64,000 bases of DNA. It comes from Methanobacteriota archaeon. GTDB taxonomy: Archaea > Methanobacteriota > Methanobacteria > Methanobacteriales > Methanobacteriaceae. Shown in pieces: positions 1 through 8,796 of this stretch. Made by a program: the position numbers and the translations under genes. The notes under the pieces were generated by a model that was not told where the DNA came from, made no database searches, and saw only the letters and a program-made list of their open reading frames with translations. The stretch's first letter is position 1. Every line of letters begins with the position of its first letter. Location of the stretch: positions 114,335-178,334 of the forward strand of contig JAEYPF010000021.1 of NCBI GenBank assembly GCA_023411115.1. The letters are read 5' to 3'.

Positions 1-239
1 TCAAGCCTTACAATGGCTCTTAAAAGAATCATTGTGATTATAGTAGTTGATGCTACGAATGTAAGAAGTGCTATGGTGTGATTGTATGTTAAAAATATCA
101 TTGAGACCCCTACAGCAGGGATTTCCGTGTTTAATGTCCTTATTATAGGATCTTTAACTCCAGGGCCGATAACAGTTCCAATACTACCCAGTATTACAAG
201 TGCAACGCCAGTGTAGAACCATATGTAAATATCAAGCAA
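1..239 (-). CDS. ehaE: Energy-converting hydrogenase A subunit EhaE (partial, runs off window)
   Basis: Small membrane subunit of the Eha membrane [NiFe]-hydrogenase, which uses the ion gradient to reduce ferredoxin with H2. The frame is open from a TTG codon at 239-237 to the window edge, giving about 79 residues beginning MLDIYIWFYTGVALVILG. It has two or more hydrophobic helices and a short polar stretch GPGVKDPIIRTLNTEIPAVG between them. The TTG overlaps the end of ehaD (TGA at 234-232), so the two are probably translationally coupled. The subunit letter is assigned from gene order and the resemblance to the DUF2107 family; the C-terminus is outside the window. Confidence 0.75.
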   Translation of the reverse strand, partial: MLDIYIWFYTGVALVILGSIGTVIGPGVKDPIIRTLNTEIPAVGVSMIFLTYNHTIALLTFVASTTIITMILLRAIVRL

Positions 240-519
240 TGTTTAACTCCTCCTGGGCTTTTAGTTTTTTCTTTCTAACGTCATTGAGTTTTATAATACC
301 AATTAAAAGTATAACTGCTGAAATTGGATCGAATAACGCAACGGCAACAGCAACATCCAAATATTTTGCTGCTACTATCATTCCTATAAAACCTCCCTGA
401 AGCAGGGTAAACATTATTACTTTGTCTACGGGTTTTGGGAGCAGTATTATACCAGCTGTTCCAATTAAAGCTACTGCAGCCGATATTGTTGATATATTTA
501 TGAAATCTAAGATAGCCAT
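232..519 (-). CDS. ehaD: Energy-converting hydrogenase A subunit EhaD
   Basis: 95-residue integral membrane protein of the Eha complex (DUF2108-like). Three hydrophobic segments are visible at about residues 11-30, 34-50 and 58-78, followed by a short basic/acidic cytoplasmic tail rich in Lys and Glu. A GGTGG ribosome binding site lies 5 bases before the ATG. Its stop codon overlaps the TTG start of ehaE, and the gap to ehaC is 26 bp, so it is part of one operon. No redox cofactor ligands are seen, as expected for a small Eha membrane subunit. The letter D is inferred from gene order. Confidence 0.8.
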   Translation of the reverse strand: MAILDFINISTISAAVALIGTAGIILLPKPVDKVIMFTLLQGGFIGMIVAAKYLDVAVAVALFDPISAVILLIGIIKLNDVRKKKLKAQEELNIA

Positions 520-545
520 TATTCCACCATTGATTTTAAATTATT

Positions 546-794
546 TTACTTAACAGTGATTTCTTCCTGTATCCTTCCAATTGAGTATGCGATTGCGTTT
601 GAACTTATAGTAGACGCTACAAAATAAGTTATTGCAATTATAGCACCAAATGGGGTCTGTATATAAAGGGCAATAAGTGCAGATATACCAAAACTCATTG
701 CATTTAAATAGAGCATTCTCTCACTTCTATCCCTAGCAATTAATGTTCTAAGGGCCATAAGTACAATTATAATGCCTGTAATTTCTATTAGCAT
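546..794 (-). CDS. ehaC: Energy-converting hydrogenase A subunit EhaC
   Basis: 82-residue membrane protein of the Eha hydrogenase (DUF2109-like). It starts MLIEITGIIIVLMALRTLIA and has two or three hydrophobic helices separated by short polar loops. I chose the ATG at 794 because AAGGTTGAT lies at the right distance from it; a TTG nine bases upstream would sit on top of that ribosome binding site. It is preceded by ehaB (60-bp gap) and followed by ehaD in the same operon. No catalytic residues are expected; it belongs to the membrane arm that couples ion flow to ferredoxin reduction. Confidence 0.78.
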   Translation of the reverse strand: MLIEITGIIIVLMALRTLIARDRSERMLYLNAMSFGISALIALYIQTPFGAIIAITYFVASTISSNAIAYSIGRIQEEITVK

Positions 795-863
795 CTTTAT
801 CAACCTTTTTAATATATAAAAGCTATTTTTGGATTTGTTTCTTTAATCATTTAAATTTAATGT

Positions 864-1367
864 CTATGTTATATCAGTGTATCTTCTCATTTTTTTAGCA
901 ATTTTACCCAGTAACCGGGATGCTCTTGGGTGATCAAGTCCCTGTATAGTAACAATAGCAAGTAACATGCCTACAATGAATTGTTCAGGAGGGATACCAA
1001 TAAATGAAACCAGTGCTATTATAATCATTATTGTAATCGCACCTGTTGTACCTGCATAACCTGGGTCTGCACATAACCTGTTACCAATAAAGACAAGTAA
1101 TGCTGCTACAAATCCTCCTGCAGGAATACCTATAGTATAACATGCAATAGCACTTAGTAATGTTCCCGCTGATGCATCAGGAGAACATACAATATTTCCC
1201 TGGAAGAATCCACCGGATAAATCTCCGCCTCGCTTTTTCACATCTCTTCCAATAACATCTGCACCTTTAACACCTGGTTTTTCAGGAAGACCCATCCATG
1301 TATCTATAAGCACAAAATTAAACCAGCAAAGAACAGCTGCAATTATAATTCCAATGATCTCATTCAC
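864..1367 (-). CDS. ehaB: Energy-converting hydrogenase A subunit EhaB
   Basis: Membrane subunit of Eha, 167 residues. A perfect GGAGGTGA lies 5 bases before the GTG at 1367, inside the last codons of ehaA. This decides the start; a TTG five codons upstream would lie within or before the binding site. Several hydrophobic helices are visible, with conserved-looking polar loops such as GNIVCSPDASAGT and DPGYAGTTGA and a basic C-terminal tail (HPRASRLLGKIAKKMRR). The GTG start and the ehaA stop overlap (TGA at 1362-1360), which suggests coupled translation. The family call rests on order and loop motifs. Confidence 0.82.
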   Translation of the reverse strand: MNEIIGIIIAAVLCWFNFVLIDTWMGLPEKPGVKGADVIGRDVKKRGGDLSGGFFQGNIVCSPDASAGTLLSAIACYTIGIPAGGFVAALLVFIGNRLCADPGYAGTTGAITIMIIIALVSFIGIPPEQFIVGMLLAIVTIQGLDHPRASRLLGKIAKKMRRYTDIT

Positions 1368-1641
1368 TAGATTCACCTCCAATCATATCCATATGTCTAG
1401 GGAGGATTTTTTCAAGTAGGTATTTTGAAATCAATGCAGATAATACACCTATAATAATTCCAACTATTATTCCATCCCATCCAAGCTCAAAGACCATGGC
1501 AGATAATCCAAGGGCAATTATTACAGTTGGAAAAATTATGCTTGTTGTCCATGAGTCTCTTATTGGTCTTTCAGGAAGTAAAGGAATTTTCAATATGAAC
1601 CCAACAATGATTGCAGATACCGCTGCAAGAACATAACTCAT
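1360..1641 (-). CDS. ehaA: Energy-converting hydrogenase A subunit EhaA, first gene of the eha operon
   Basis: Small membrane protein (93 residues from this start, MSYVLAAVSAIIVGFILK) with three hydrophobic helices and the loop PLLPERPIRDSW. The frame stays open upstream to a GTG at 1716, but the likely TATA box at 1692-1704 lies inside that extension, so the longer start cannot be on the mRNA from this promoter. An ATG at 1671 would be nearly leaderless and is the main alternative. No strong ribosome binding site precedes either ATG. It heads the operon ehaA-ehaB-ehaC-ehaD-ehaE. Confidence 0.75.
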   Translation of the reverse strand: MSYVLAAVSAIIVGFILKIPLLPERPIRDSWTTSIIFPTVIIALGLSAMVFELGWDGIIVGIIIGVLSALISKYLLEKILPRHMDMIGGESSE

Positions 1642-1691
1642 CACAGTTACAATATCAACATGAATAATCATGATAAAAGGATGATCAACTA

Positions 1692-1704
1692 GATATATAA
1701 ATGT
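1692..1704 (-). promoter_or_regulatory. TATA box of the eha operon
   Basis: On the minus strand this reads ACATTTATATATC, a strong archaeal box A. Transcription would begin about 25 bases downstream, near 1670, just before the EhaA start. Confidence 0.6.
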
Positions 1705-1899
1705 TTTCAATTTCACGTTATATTTTGGTATAAAAAATAGAAAAATGTATTATGCTGATTCAAATTATATTAACTAAGGATATTTATAAAAATAGATATA
1801 AAAATAATATTCTACTTATAAGATCAGTTTAATGAAATGATTTTAAAATATGCAATTTTATAATCTGAATTTTACACACCTAAAGAAGGAAGATTTTCT

Positions 1900-2340
1900 A
1901 TGAGTAAATCAAAGTTTGATAAACCACTATCAGTCATTTTAATAATTGCACTTATTATTGCAGTTGCTTTTACAATATATATTGTCGTTTTTCCACAGCC
2001 CGGTGAAAAATTCACAGAATTCTATATTTTAGGACCAAATGGGAAAGCAAGCGACTATCCAACTAACTTAACCATGGGTGAAAATGGAAATGTTACCATT
2101 GGTATTGTAAATCATGAATATGCAAATGTTACCTATCAATTAACGGTTAAACTAAATCAAACTATCTTAAAAGATGAAAATATAACCCTGGCAAATGACG
2201 AAAAGAAAGAGATTCCATTTACATTTACGCCAGATAAAACAGGGAATAACCAGACACTGGAATTTTTACTGTATAAATTACCTGATAATACAAATGTGTA
2301 TCGTTCGCTTTATTTATATCTGAATGTCACTTCCAGTTAA
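1900..2340 (+). CDS. DUF1616-type membrane-anchored surface protein
   Basis: 146 residues: one N-terminal transmembrane helix (about 11-30) with a short basic cytoplasmic end, then an extracytoplasmic beta-rich domain. The segment FTEFYILGPNGKASDYP and the following GxVTIGIVNHEYANVTY are typical of the extracellular half of DUF1616 proteins common in Methanobacteriales. Several Asn-X-Ser/Thr sites (for example NLT, NVT, NQT, NIT) make it a plausible glycosylation substrate. It precedes the epimerase by 37 bp and shares its strand, so it may be cotranscribed with the glycan locus. Function is unknown. Confidence 0.7.
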   Translation: MSKSKFDKPLSVILIIALIIAVAFTIYIVVFPQPGEKFTEFYILGPNGKASDYPTNLTMGENGNVTIGIVNHEYANVTYQLTVKLNQTILKDENITLANDEKKEIPFTFTPDKTGNNQTLEFLLYKLPDNTNVYRSLYLYLNVTSS

Positions 2341-2377
2341 TATTCAGACTATTTTAAATTATAAATAGAGGAATAAA

Positions 2378-3307
2378 ATGAAAAATAAAAAAGTTGTAGT
2401 TACGGGTGGTCTTGGATTTATTGGTTCACATCTTGTTGAGAAATTGAGTGAGAATAATCTGGTTATTGTCATTGATGACCAATCTACTGGAACTATAGAT
2501 AATATAAAAGATTTTAACCTTTCTAAAATTGACACCACCCTGGGAGATATAACATCAATTGATGATTTAGAAAGAATTTTCGATGGATGTGATTATGTTT
2601 TTCATCAGGCCGCGGCAGTCAGTGTTCCCCAGAGCGTAGATGATCCCTTAAGTTCAAATGAAGTTAATATTACAGGGACATTAAAGGTACTTGAGGCTGC
2701 AAAGAATGCTGGTGTTAAAAAAGTAGTTTTTGCCTCGTCATCTGCTGTTTATGGAGATGCAGAATCATTGCCACTTAGTGAAGATAATCCAGTTAACCCC
2801 CTTTCACCTTATGCTGTTACTAAAGCCACCGGCGAGTTATACTGCAATGTATTTTCTGAAGTTTATGGGCTACCAACCATTTCCCTCAGGTATTTCAATG
2901 TTTTTGGACCAAGACAGAATCCTAATTCACAGTACGCAGCTGTAATCCCTATTTTTATTGATAAAATGCTTAAAAATGAAAGTCCTGTCATATATGGGGA
3001 CGGAGAACAAAGTAGAGATTTTGTTTTTGTAAAACACGTTGTAGCAGCCAATATCATGGCGGCAGAATCAAAACTAACTGGAGCATTCAATATTGGCCTC
3101 GGAAAAAGTACAACCATTAACCGGCTCTTTGAGATTATAAATGAAATTACTGGAAAGAGTATAAAACCAGTTTACAAAAAAGAACGTCCAGGAGATATAA
3201 AACATTCAGTAGCAGATATATCTAGAGCTAAATTACTGGGTTATGATCCTAAAGCTGATTTCAAGGAAGAACTTGCAGAGACAGTGAACTGGTTCACAAA
3301 AATTTAA
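2378..3307 (+). CDS. NAD-dependent UDP-hexose 4-epimerase (extended SDR)
   Basis: 309-residue extended short-chain dehydrogenase/reductase. The NAD-binding motif GGLGFIG is at residues 10-16, the catalytic SSS..VYG at about 120-126 and the YxxxK pair is Tyr145/Lys149 (YAVTK). RYFNVFGPRQ and the C-terminal RPGDIKHSVADI are typical of UDP-glucose/UDP-GlcNAc 4-epimerases. It would interconvert gluco and galacto nucleotide sugars for the adjacent glycan genes, or possibly supply a GalNAc-type precursor for pseudomurein. AGAGGAATAAAATG gives a good start. Substrate cannot be told from sequence. Confidence 0.85.
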   Translation: MKNKKVVVTGGLGFIGSHLVEKLSENNLVIVIDDQSTGTIDNIKDFNLSKIDTTLGDITSIDDLERIFDGCDYVFHQAAAVSVPQSVDDPLSSNEVNITGTLKVLEAAKNAGVKKVVFASSSAVYGDAESLPLSEDNPVNPLSPYAVTKATGELYCNVFSEVYGLPTISLRYFNVFGPRQNPNSQYAAVIPIFIDKMLKNESPVIYGDGEQSRDFVFVKHVVAANIMAAESKLTGAFNIGLGKSTTINRLFEIINEITGKSIKPVYKKERPGDIKHSVADISRAKLLGYDPKADFKEELAETVNWFTKI

Positions 3308-3726
3308 TTTTAAATTGCGTTTTTATAAAATATCTTATTATATGGATTTAAATCTATATTATACATATTTAACTTATTTTTTAGGAATATAAGTTACTAT
3401 TAACCTGATTATCAATTAATTCCTATGTTTTACAGATATAACTGATACAAATATAAATAGAAACTTATTTATTTTATATTAGTAATATATTATTATCTAA
3501 TTATAATATCCTATACATTATTTACCATTATCAATGTTTTAGATTGAAGGCCTATTCCCATTTCTAATATTTAAACTGTTCCAGTACATCTAATTATTAT
3601 CAAGTTAGTTAGTACCGTATAACTAAACAACCGATAAGGCAGAATAATGCTAAATAAATAAGAAAGGCGCCATTAACGTTCACGATTTTAAATTGTATTA
3701 TTTTAAAAGCTAAAGAGGATAAATTA
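3308..3726 (+). other. Intergenic, no gene seen
   Basis: About 420 bp of AT-rich sequence between the epimerase and the flippase. A TATA-like AAATATAAATAG lies near 3450 and could start the downstream glycan operon. I see no ORF with a ribosome binding site and no RNA gene. Confidence 0.5.
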
Positions 3727-5187
3727 ATGAGTATAATTAGACGAGTAGCAAAAAACACATCATCGCTATTGGTATCACAGATTATAAGTTATATATTTGT
3801 ATTTTTCAGTACAATGTACACTGCCAGATACCTTGGTGCTGGAGGATATGGGATCTTATCTACTGGAATTGCAGTTACCAGTATTTTTGCTGTTATTGGA
3901 GATCTGGGGCTTGGATCTTTAACTGTAAGGGAAGTTGCAAGAAATAAATCTCTGGCAAATAAGTATGTTGTAAACACTGCGTTGATGAAGGTAATTCTAT
4001 CCATCGTCATGGTAGTTCTGATTGTTCTAACAACTGAAATAATTAATTATTCACCGAAAATTAACAGTGTCATTTATATTCTTACAGTATCAGTTATTTT
4101 TAACACATTTTCAGGGGTTTTTGGGTCTATATTTCAGGCTAATGAAAAGATGGAATATGCATCTATCGCTGGAATTTTAAGCAGTATTTTAACATTTATA
4201 GGATTTTTAATGGCAATATATTTTAATTTAAACGTTTTAGAATTCGCATTTGTTTATTTAATTGTTAGTATTATCAATTTCATTTATGTGATGTCTGTAT
4301 TCATATGGAAATTCTTTTTACCACAAATAGACATTGATTGGAGTTTCTGGAACCCGCAAATAAAAGTTGACTGGAACTTCTGGAAACCTGTTTTAATGCA
4401 GGCATTACCCCTTTCCATTGCAGTAATTTTTTCAGTGATTATATTTAAAGTAGACACCATTTTACTGTCAGTAATAAAAGGATCCGTTGTAGTTGGTTGG
4501 TATACTGTTGCATACAACATTCTGCAGGCTTTATTCATTGTCCCTACCGCTTTTGCAACTTCCATTTTCCCACTTCTATCTACTTTCCATGTTTCTTCCA
4601 AAGAATCGTTGCAACTAACTTACCAAAAATCCTTCAAGTACTTAATCATATTAGGCATTCCCCTTGCAGTTGGAATTACGCTGCTTGCAGATAAACTCAT
4701 ACTGCTTGTTTATACTCAGGAATTCATACCATCGATAATAGCACTTAAAATACTGGTATGGACTGTTCCTTTCATATTCTTGACTATAATGTTTGGAGTT
4801 GTGCTTACATCTATAAACAGACAGAATTTACTCATGAAAATACTCTTTATTGTCATGATTTTTAATATAATATTGAACTGGATAGTAATTCCGCAATTCA
4901 GTTATATAGGATCCGCAGTAGTGACCGTACTTTCAGAAATGGTCACATTTATACTGTGCTTAAATTACCTCTCGAATTACGTATGTAAATTTAATTTTTC
5001 AGGTATGATACTTAAAACCAGCATAGCAAGTGGAATAATGGGTTTATTTATAATTTACGCGTCGCTAAATATGTTCCTGGTAATCGTAATTGCTGTAGTT
5101 ATATATTTTGTAGTTTTAATTTTATTAAACACATTTTCAAAGGATGAAATTAATTTATTTAAGCAAATATTCGAGGCAAAAAAGTGA
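3727..5187 (+). CDS. Polysaccharide/oligosaccharide flippase (Wzx/RfbX family)
   Basis: 486 residues with about 14 hydrophobic segments, beginning MSIIRRVAKNTSSLLVSQIISY, with the YLGAGGYGILSTG region typical of the polysaccharide-transport branch of the MATE/MOP superfamily. It would flip lipid-linked sugars across the membrane. A loop between helices carries a tandem 11-residue duplication (IDWSFWNPQ / VDWNFWKPV, encoded by two 33-bp units at 4324-4389). The stop overlaps the GTG of the next glycosyltransferase, so they are coupled. A second flippase at 19127-20569 suggests two separate export routes. Confidence 0.9.
   Translation: MSIIRRVAKNTSSLLVSQIISYIFVFFSTMYTARYLGAGGYGILSTGIAVTSIFAVIGDLGLGSLTVREVARNKSLANKYVVNTALMKVILSIVMVVLIVLTTEIINYSPKINSVIYILTVSVIFNTFSGVFGSIFQANEKMEYASIAGILSSILTFIGFLMAIYFNLNVLEFAFVYLIVSIINFIYVMSVFIWKFFLPQIDIDWSFWNPQIKVDWNFWKPVLMQALPLSIAVIFSVIIFKVDTILLSVIKGSVVVGWYTVAYNILQALFIVPTAFATSIFPLLSTFHVSSKESLQLTYQKSFKYLIILGIPLAVGITLLADKLILLVYTQEFIPSIIALKILVWTVPFIFLTIMFGVVLTSINRQNLLMKILFIVMIFNIILNWIVIPQFSYIGSAVVTVLSEMVTFILCLNYLSNYVCKFNFSGMILKTSIASGIMGLFIIYASLNMFLVIVIAVVIYFVVLILLNTFSKDEINLFKQIFEAKK
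4324..4389 (+). repeat. Tandem 33-bp duplication inside the flippase gene
   Basis: Two adjacent 33-bp units (4324-4356 and 4357-4389), both starting CAAATA and ending with a TTCTGGAA core, encode two copies of an aromatic 11-residue block. The units differ at several bases but stay in frame. Confidence 0.75.
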
Positions 5188-5957
5188 ATTTACTTTCAAA
5201 AATATTACAGTATAGATGTAGTATAAAAAGGCAGTTAGAAATCAGAAAAAATAAAATATTCCTTAAAAGAGCCAGGAATAACCATGAACAATGTAACAAG
5301 GAACCTTTAGTATCAGTTATAATTCCCACATATAATCGGGCTGAAATCTTAACAGAACGTACCATTCCATCCATATTAAGACAAACGTACCAAAATTTTG
5401 AGGTAATAATCGTAGGGGATCACTGTGAGGATGAAACCCCTGAGTTAATCAGTAAAATCGGTGATAAAAGAATAAAATTTTACAATCTTTCCCAGAGAGG
5501 AAAATACCCTGAAGATCCTGAAAACCGCTGGTTCGTTGCTGGCGTGATTCCAGTAAATAAAGCCATAGAACTATCTTCTGGAGACTGGATAGCCCCTTTA
5601 GATGATGATGATGAATTTTCAAAGGACCATATAGAAGTTCTGTTAAAACAAGCCCTTAAAAACGGCTATGAAATGGTTTATGGAAAGGTAAATATGGAAG
5701 TTGAACCGGGTAAGTGGCATGAACTTGGTTCATATCCCCCAGAATACTGTAAAATCTCCAGAATATCTGCAATTTACAGCTCAAAATTGAATTTCATTAA
5801 ATATGATATCAACAGCTGGAAGTGCAGAGAACCTGCAGACTGGAATACATGGAGAAGGATGAAAGATGCAGGTGTCAAGATAGGATTTATCGACAAAATC
5901 GTTGGAAATCATTATCTTGAAGGGACACAAAAAGAGAAAAATCTGATAGATAATTAA
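5184..5957 (+). CDS. Family 2 glycosyltransferase
   Basis: 257 residues, GT-A fold. The N-terminal VSVIIPTYNRAEIL is the classic GT2 nucleotide-binding start, and IAPLDDDDEFSKDH carries the DxD metal/sugar-nucleotide motif. There is a basic N-terminal extension of about 35 residues (many Lys/Arg) and no clear membrane helix. The GTG start overlaps the flippase stop (GTGA). The C-terminal half (WRRMKDAGVKIGFIDKIVGNHY) is typical of small GT2 enzymes of surface-glycan loci. Donor and acceptor unknown. Confidence 0.85.
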   Translation: MNLLSKILQYRCSIKRQLEIRKNKIFLKRARNNHEQCNKEPLVSVIIPTYNRAEILTERTIPSILRQTYQNFEVIIVGDHCEDETPELISKIGDKRIKFYNLSQRGKYPEDPENRWFVAGVIPVNKAIELSSGDWIAPLDDDDEFSKDHIEVLLKQALKNGYEMVYGKVNMEVEPGKWHELGSYPPEYCKISRISAIYSSKLNFIKYDINSWKCREPADWNTWRRMKDAGVKIGFIDKIVGNHYLEGTQKEKNLIDN

Positions 5958-6226
5958 GTAGTTCATCAAATATCTAGACATAATTTAACTTCTAATTTTT
6001 GGCATTAATAAATAATAAATATATCAAAAATACTGAAGCGTAAAATTAACGCATATAACCATTGAAAAGCTAAAATCAGCTTCTATTTTATGATCTAAAT
6101 ACTAATGGACTTATTAATTTTGAATATTAGTAATACCATAAACTTTATATCGTAATAAGTAATAATATAATATAAGTAAGTATGTACATAACCTAAAATA
6201 ATATTTCAATATTTTTAAGTGATATA

Positions 6227-8263
6227 ATGAACCTATTTCATGAATTAAATGATATTAGTGAACTAATTCCAGTTGATTTTGGGGGAGGTAGCTCGTTAAG
6301 TAAAACCTATCTTATGGCATATCTAATTTTAAGAAACAGTCTTAAAATATATGTTGAAATAGGTATTTATAAGGGAAGGAGTTTATTTCCAACTGCATAT
6401 GCTATTAAACAAAATAACGGCACTTCTTATGGAATAGACCCATACATCAAAGATGCTGCAAGGGAAAATGACGTTGAAGAAAATCTTCAAATACAGATTG
6501 ATGAATTCATAGATAAGCTGGATTTTGAAGGCGTTTATCAGGATGTACTTAAATTAAAATCTCAGTTAGATCTTGAAAACCATATAAAGATTATAAGAAA
6601 AAAGTCCTCAGAGTGTGTTGAATTTTTCCAAAAAAAGAGTATTAAAATCGATATGCTCCATATAGACGGTAATCATGATACCAAATACGTAATGGATGAC
6701 GTTGAATTATATTTACCATTATTAAATCAAAATAGTTTTATAATTATGGATGATATTGACTGGGACTCTGTAAAACCCGCTTATAAAAAATTAAAAGAAA
6801 GTGCCACAGTCATTTTCCAAGCCACTGACTTTGCAATTTTAATTAACGGTAAAATTGAAAATAACCGCCTTAAAAAATACCATTTTGAACTTAACAATAT
6901 ATTTAACATAATTCAAACGTTTAACGAACAAAAATTGTTGATAAAAGAAAAAAATAAAATTATCAAAGATTTAGAGCTGAAAATAACCGAAAAATTCGAT
7001 TTAGACTGTGAAATAAGAGTAAAAGATAAAAATAAAACTATAAGTAAAAAAAAATTAAATTCGAAGTTTATTCATTTAATTTCAAAGTCTATTATTTCGT
7101 TAAAGGCTATTTTTCAAGATGACCATCAATACGATTTTCAGGACATAATTATCCTGGATGATGTATTTCCACATCCCCTATCTGCTTTTAGATTACAGGA
7201 ATATAACTCCTATCTTGAGTATTTTGATAAAATAAAAATTTACTGCAATCCATTATCTTTTCCTGCCCTTAAGGAAGATAAATCCATTAAAGACATAATA
7301 AAAGAATATGAAAAAGCGTATCCTCAATTTAAAGGTAAAGTAGAAAAATTTGACTTTAGAAGGATTTTAAATGGTAAATTAATTTATACAATTTTTTTAA
7401 ACAACGCTTTTTTTTACATTGATACAATTGAAAAATATAAAATACCCTTTGTTTTCACACTGTATCCTGGCGGAGGTTTTGAGCTAAACAATGAGCTTTC
7501 AGATAACAAACTAAAACAGATTTTTGCTTCGCCTTATTTTAAAAAAGTTATTGTTACTCAAAAGATAACCTACAATTATCTGGTTGATAATAATTTCTGT
7601 AAACCGTCAGAAATTGAAGAGATTTATGGTATAGTAACTCCTCTGGACTTATTGGAACGTGAATATAACGACAAAATGCATTTTGGCAGGGATAAATCCA
7701 GTTTAGATATTTGTTTTGTAGCTCACAGATACACAGAAAAAGGTGTTGATAAAGGATACGATGTGTTCATAGAAGTTGCACATGAATTAACCAGAAAATA
7801 CCCCAATATCAATTTTCATGTTGTTGGTAGCTTTGATGAGGACATAATTGATATCACACAGATAAAAGATAAAATTAATTTTTATGGGACCCAACTCTCG
7901 CAATGGTTTGATGAATTTTATAAGGATAAAGACCTAATATTATCACCTAATATACCATTTGAAATGTTTAAAGGTCAATTTGATGGATTTCCAACTGGCT
8001 GCTGTACTGATGCAGGTTTACATAAGGTTGCAATATTTTGTACCGATGAGTTGGATATGAACGGGCAGTTTGAGAATGGAAAAGAAATAGTCATCATTCC
8101 CCATGATTCAGGGAAAATTGTGGAAATAATTGAAAAATATTACCATAATCCTGAAAAATTACAGGAAATAGCTGAAACAGGGTACTTAAAAATAAAAGAA
8201 ATTTACAACTACGAAAATCAGATGGTCTCAAGGATAAAAATTCTAGAAGAACTGATAAAATGA
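6227..8263 (+). CDS. Fusion of class I methyltransferase and family 4 glycosyltransferase
   Basis: 678 residues with two apparent enzymes. Residues 1-220 resemble Methyltransf_24/CmcI-type SAM methyltransferases: VEIGIYKGRS (SAM glycine loop), YGIDPY, MLHIDGNHDTKYVMDD and FIIMDDIDW. A Lys/Glu-rich, probably coiled-coil linker spans about 225-285. Residues 300-678 look like a GT-B glycosyltransferase, with LDICFVAHRYTEKGVDKGYD, FHVVGSFDE and a C-terminal domain ending in NPEKLQEIAETG. The product may both add a sugar and O-methylate the glycan. About 270 bp of AT-rich spacer precede it. The ATG overlaps nothing, and the end overlaps the next start (ATGA). Confidence 0.72.
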   Translation: MNLFHELNDISELIPVDFGGGSSLSKTYLMAYLILRNSLKIYVEIGIYKGRSLFPTAYAIKQNNGTSYGIDPYIKDAARENDVEENLQIQIDEFIDKLDFEGVYQDVLKLKSQLDLENHIKIIRKKSSECVEFFQKKSIKIDMLHIDGNHDTKYVMDDVELYLPLLNQNSFIIMDDIDWDSVKPAYKKLKESATVIFQATDFAILINGKIENNRLKKYHFELNNIFNIIQTFNEQKLLIKEKNKIIKDLELKITEKFDLDCEIRVKDKNKTISKKKLNSKFIHLISKSIISLKAIFQDDHQYDFQDIIILDDVFPHPLSAFRLQEYNSYLEYFDKIKIYCNPLSFPALKEDKSIKDIIKEYEKAYPQFKGKVEKFDFRRILNGKLIYTIFLNNAFFYIDTIEKYKIPFVFTLYPGGGFELNNELSDNKLKQIFASPYFKKVIVTQKITYNYLVDNNFCKPSEIEEIYGIVTPLDLLEREYNDKMHFGRDKSSLDICFVAHRYTEKGVDKGYDVFIEVAHELTRKYPNINFHVVGSFDEDIIDITQIKDKINFYGTQLSQWFDEFYKDKDLILSPNIPFEMFKGQFDGFPTGCCTDAGLHKVAIFCTDELDMNGQFENGKEIVIIPHDSGKIVEIIEKYYHNPEKLQEIAETGYLKIKEIYNYENQMVSRIKILEELIK

Positions 8264-8796
8264 GTAAATATAATATAGAAGGCGTTAAAACCTTCCAGTT
8301 TACAAAAATCATGGGAATTGAAAATATTGAGTTTGGAAAAAATATTATAATAGATGATTTCACGCTAATTTATGCCACTGCCCCTATGAAAATCGGTAAT
8401 TATGTTCATATAGCAAATTTTACTTCAATTACAGGTGGTGCAGAGCTCATTTTAGATGATTTTGTAGTGGTTTCACAGGGATGTCGAATTTTAACCGGAA
8501 CTGATGACTTTGTTAATTGGGGTTTCGGTAATTCTACCATTGATGAAAAATACAGAAATACTCTGAGAGAGCCTGTAAAAATTGGAAAATTCTGCATTAT
8601 TGGAGCTAACAGTGTTGTACTGCCTGGCGTTACTATTGGTGAAGGGGCCACAGTAGGAGCTGGTTCTGTTGTGACTAAAGATTTAGAACCATGGGGCGTT
8701 TACATAGGAAATAAAAAACTTAAAGAACGCAACAGGGTAGAAGTTTTAAAAACATACCGTAAATTCCTGCAGGAGCAAGAAAATGAAGGTTTTTAA
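8260..8796 (+). CDS. Left-handed beta-helix (hexapeptide) acyltransferase
   Basis: 178 residues built of hexapeptide repeats ([LIV]-G-x4), ending VTIGEGATVGAGSVVTKDLEP, the standard C-terminus of the LbetaH acetyltransferase family. It overlaps the preceding gene by ATGA and the following aminotransferase by 14 bp, so it is probably an N-acyltransferase acting on the amino sugar made by that aminotransferase (as in FdtC- or VioB-type pairs, inference). It is clearly similar to the protein at 21474-22016 (shared IDDFTxIY, ILTGTD, VTIGEGA blocks), suggesting a paralogue with a different sugar. Confidence 0.82.
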   Translation: MSKYNIEGVKTFQFTKIMGIENIEFGKNIIIDDFTLIYATAPMKIGNYVHIANFTSITGGAELILDDFVVVSQGCRILTGTDDFVNWGFGNSTIDEKYRNTLREPVKIGKFCIIGANSVVLPGVTIGEGATVGAGSVVTKDLEPWGVYIGNKKLKERNRVEVLKTYRKFLQEQENEGF

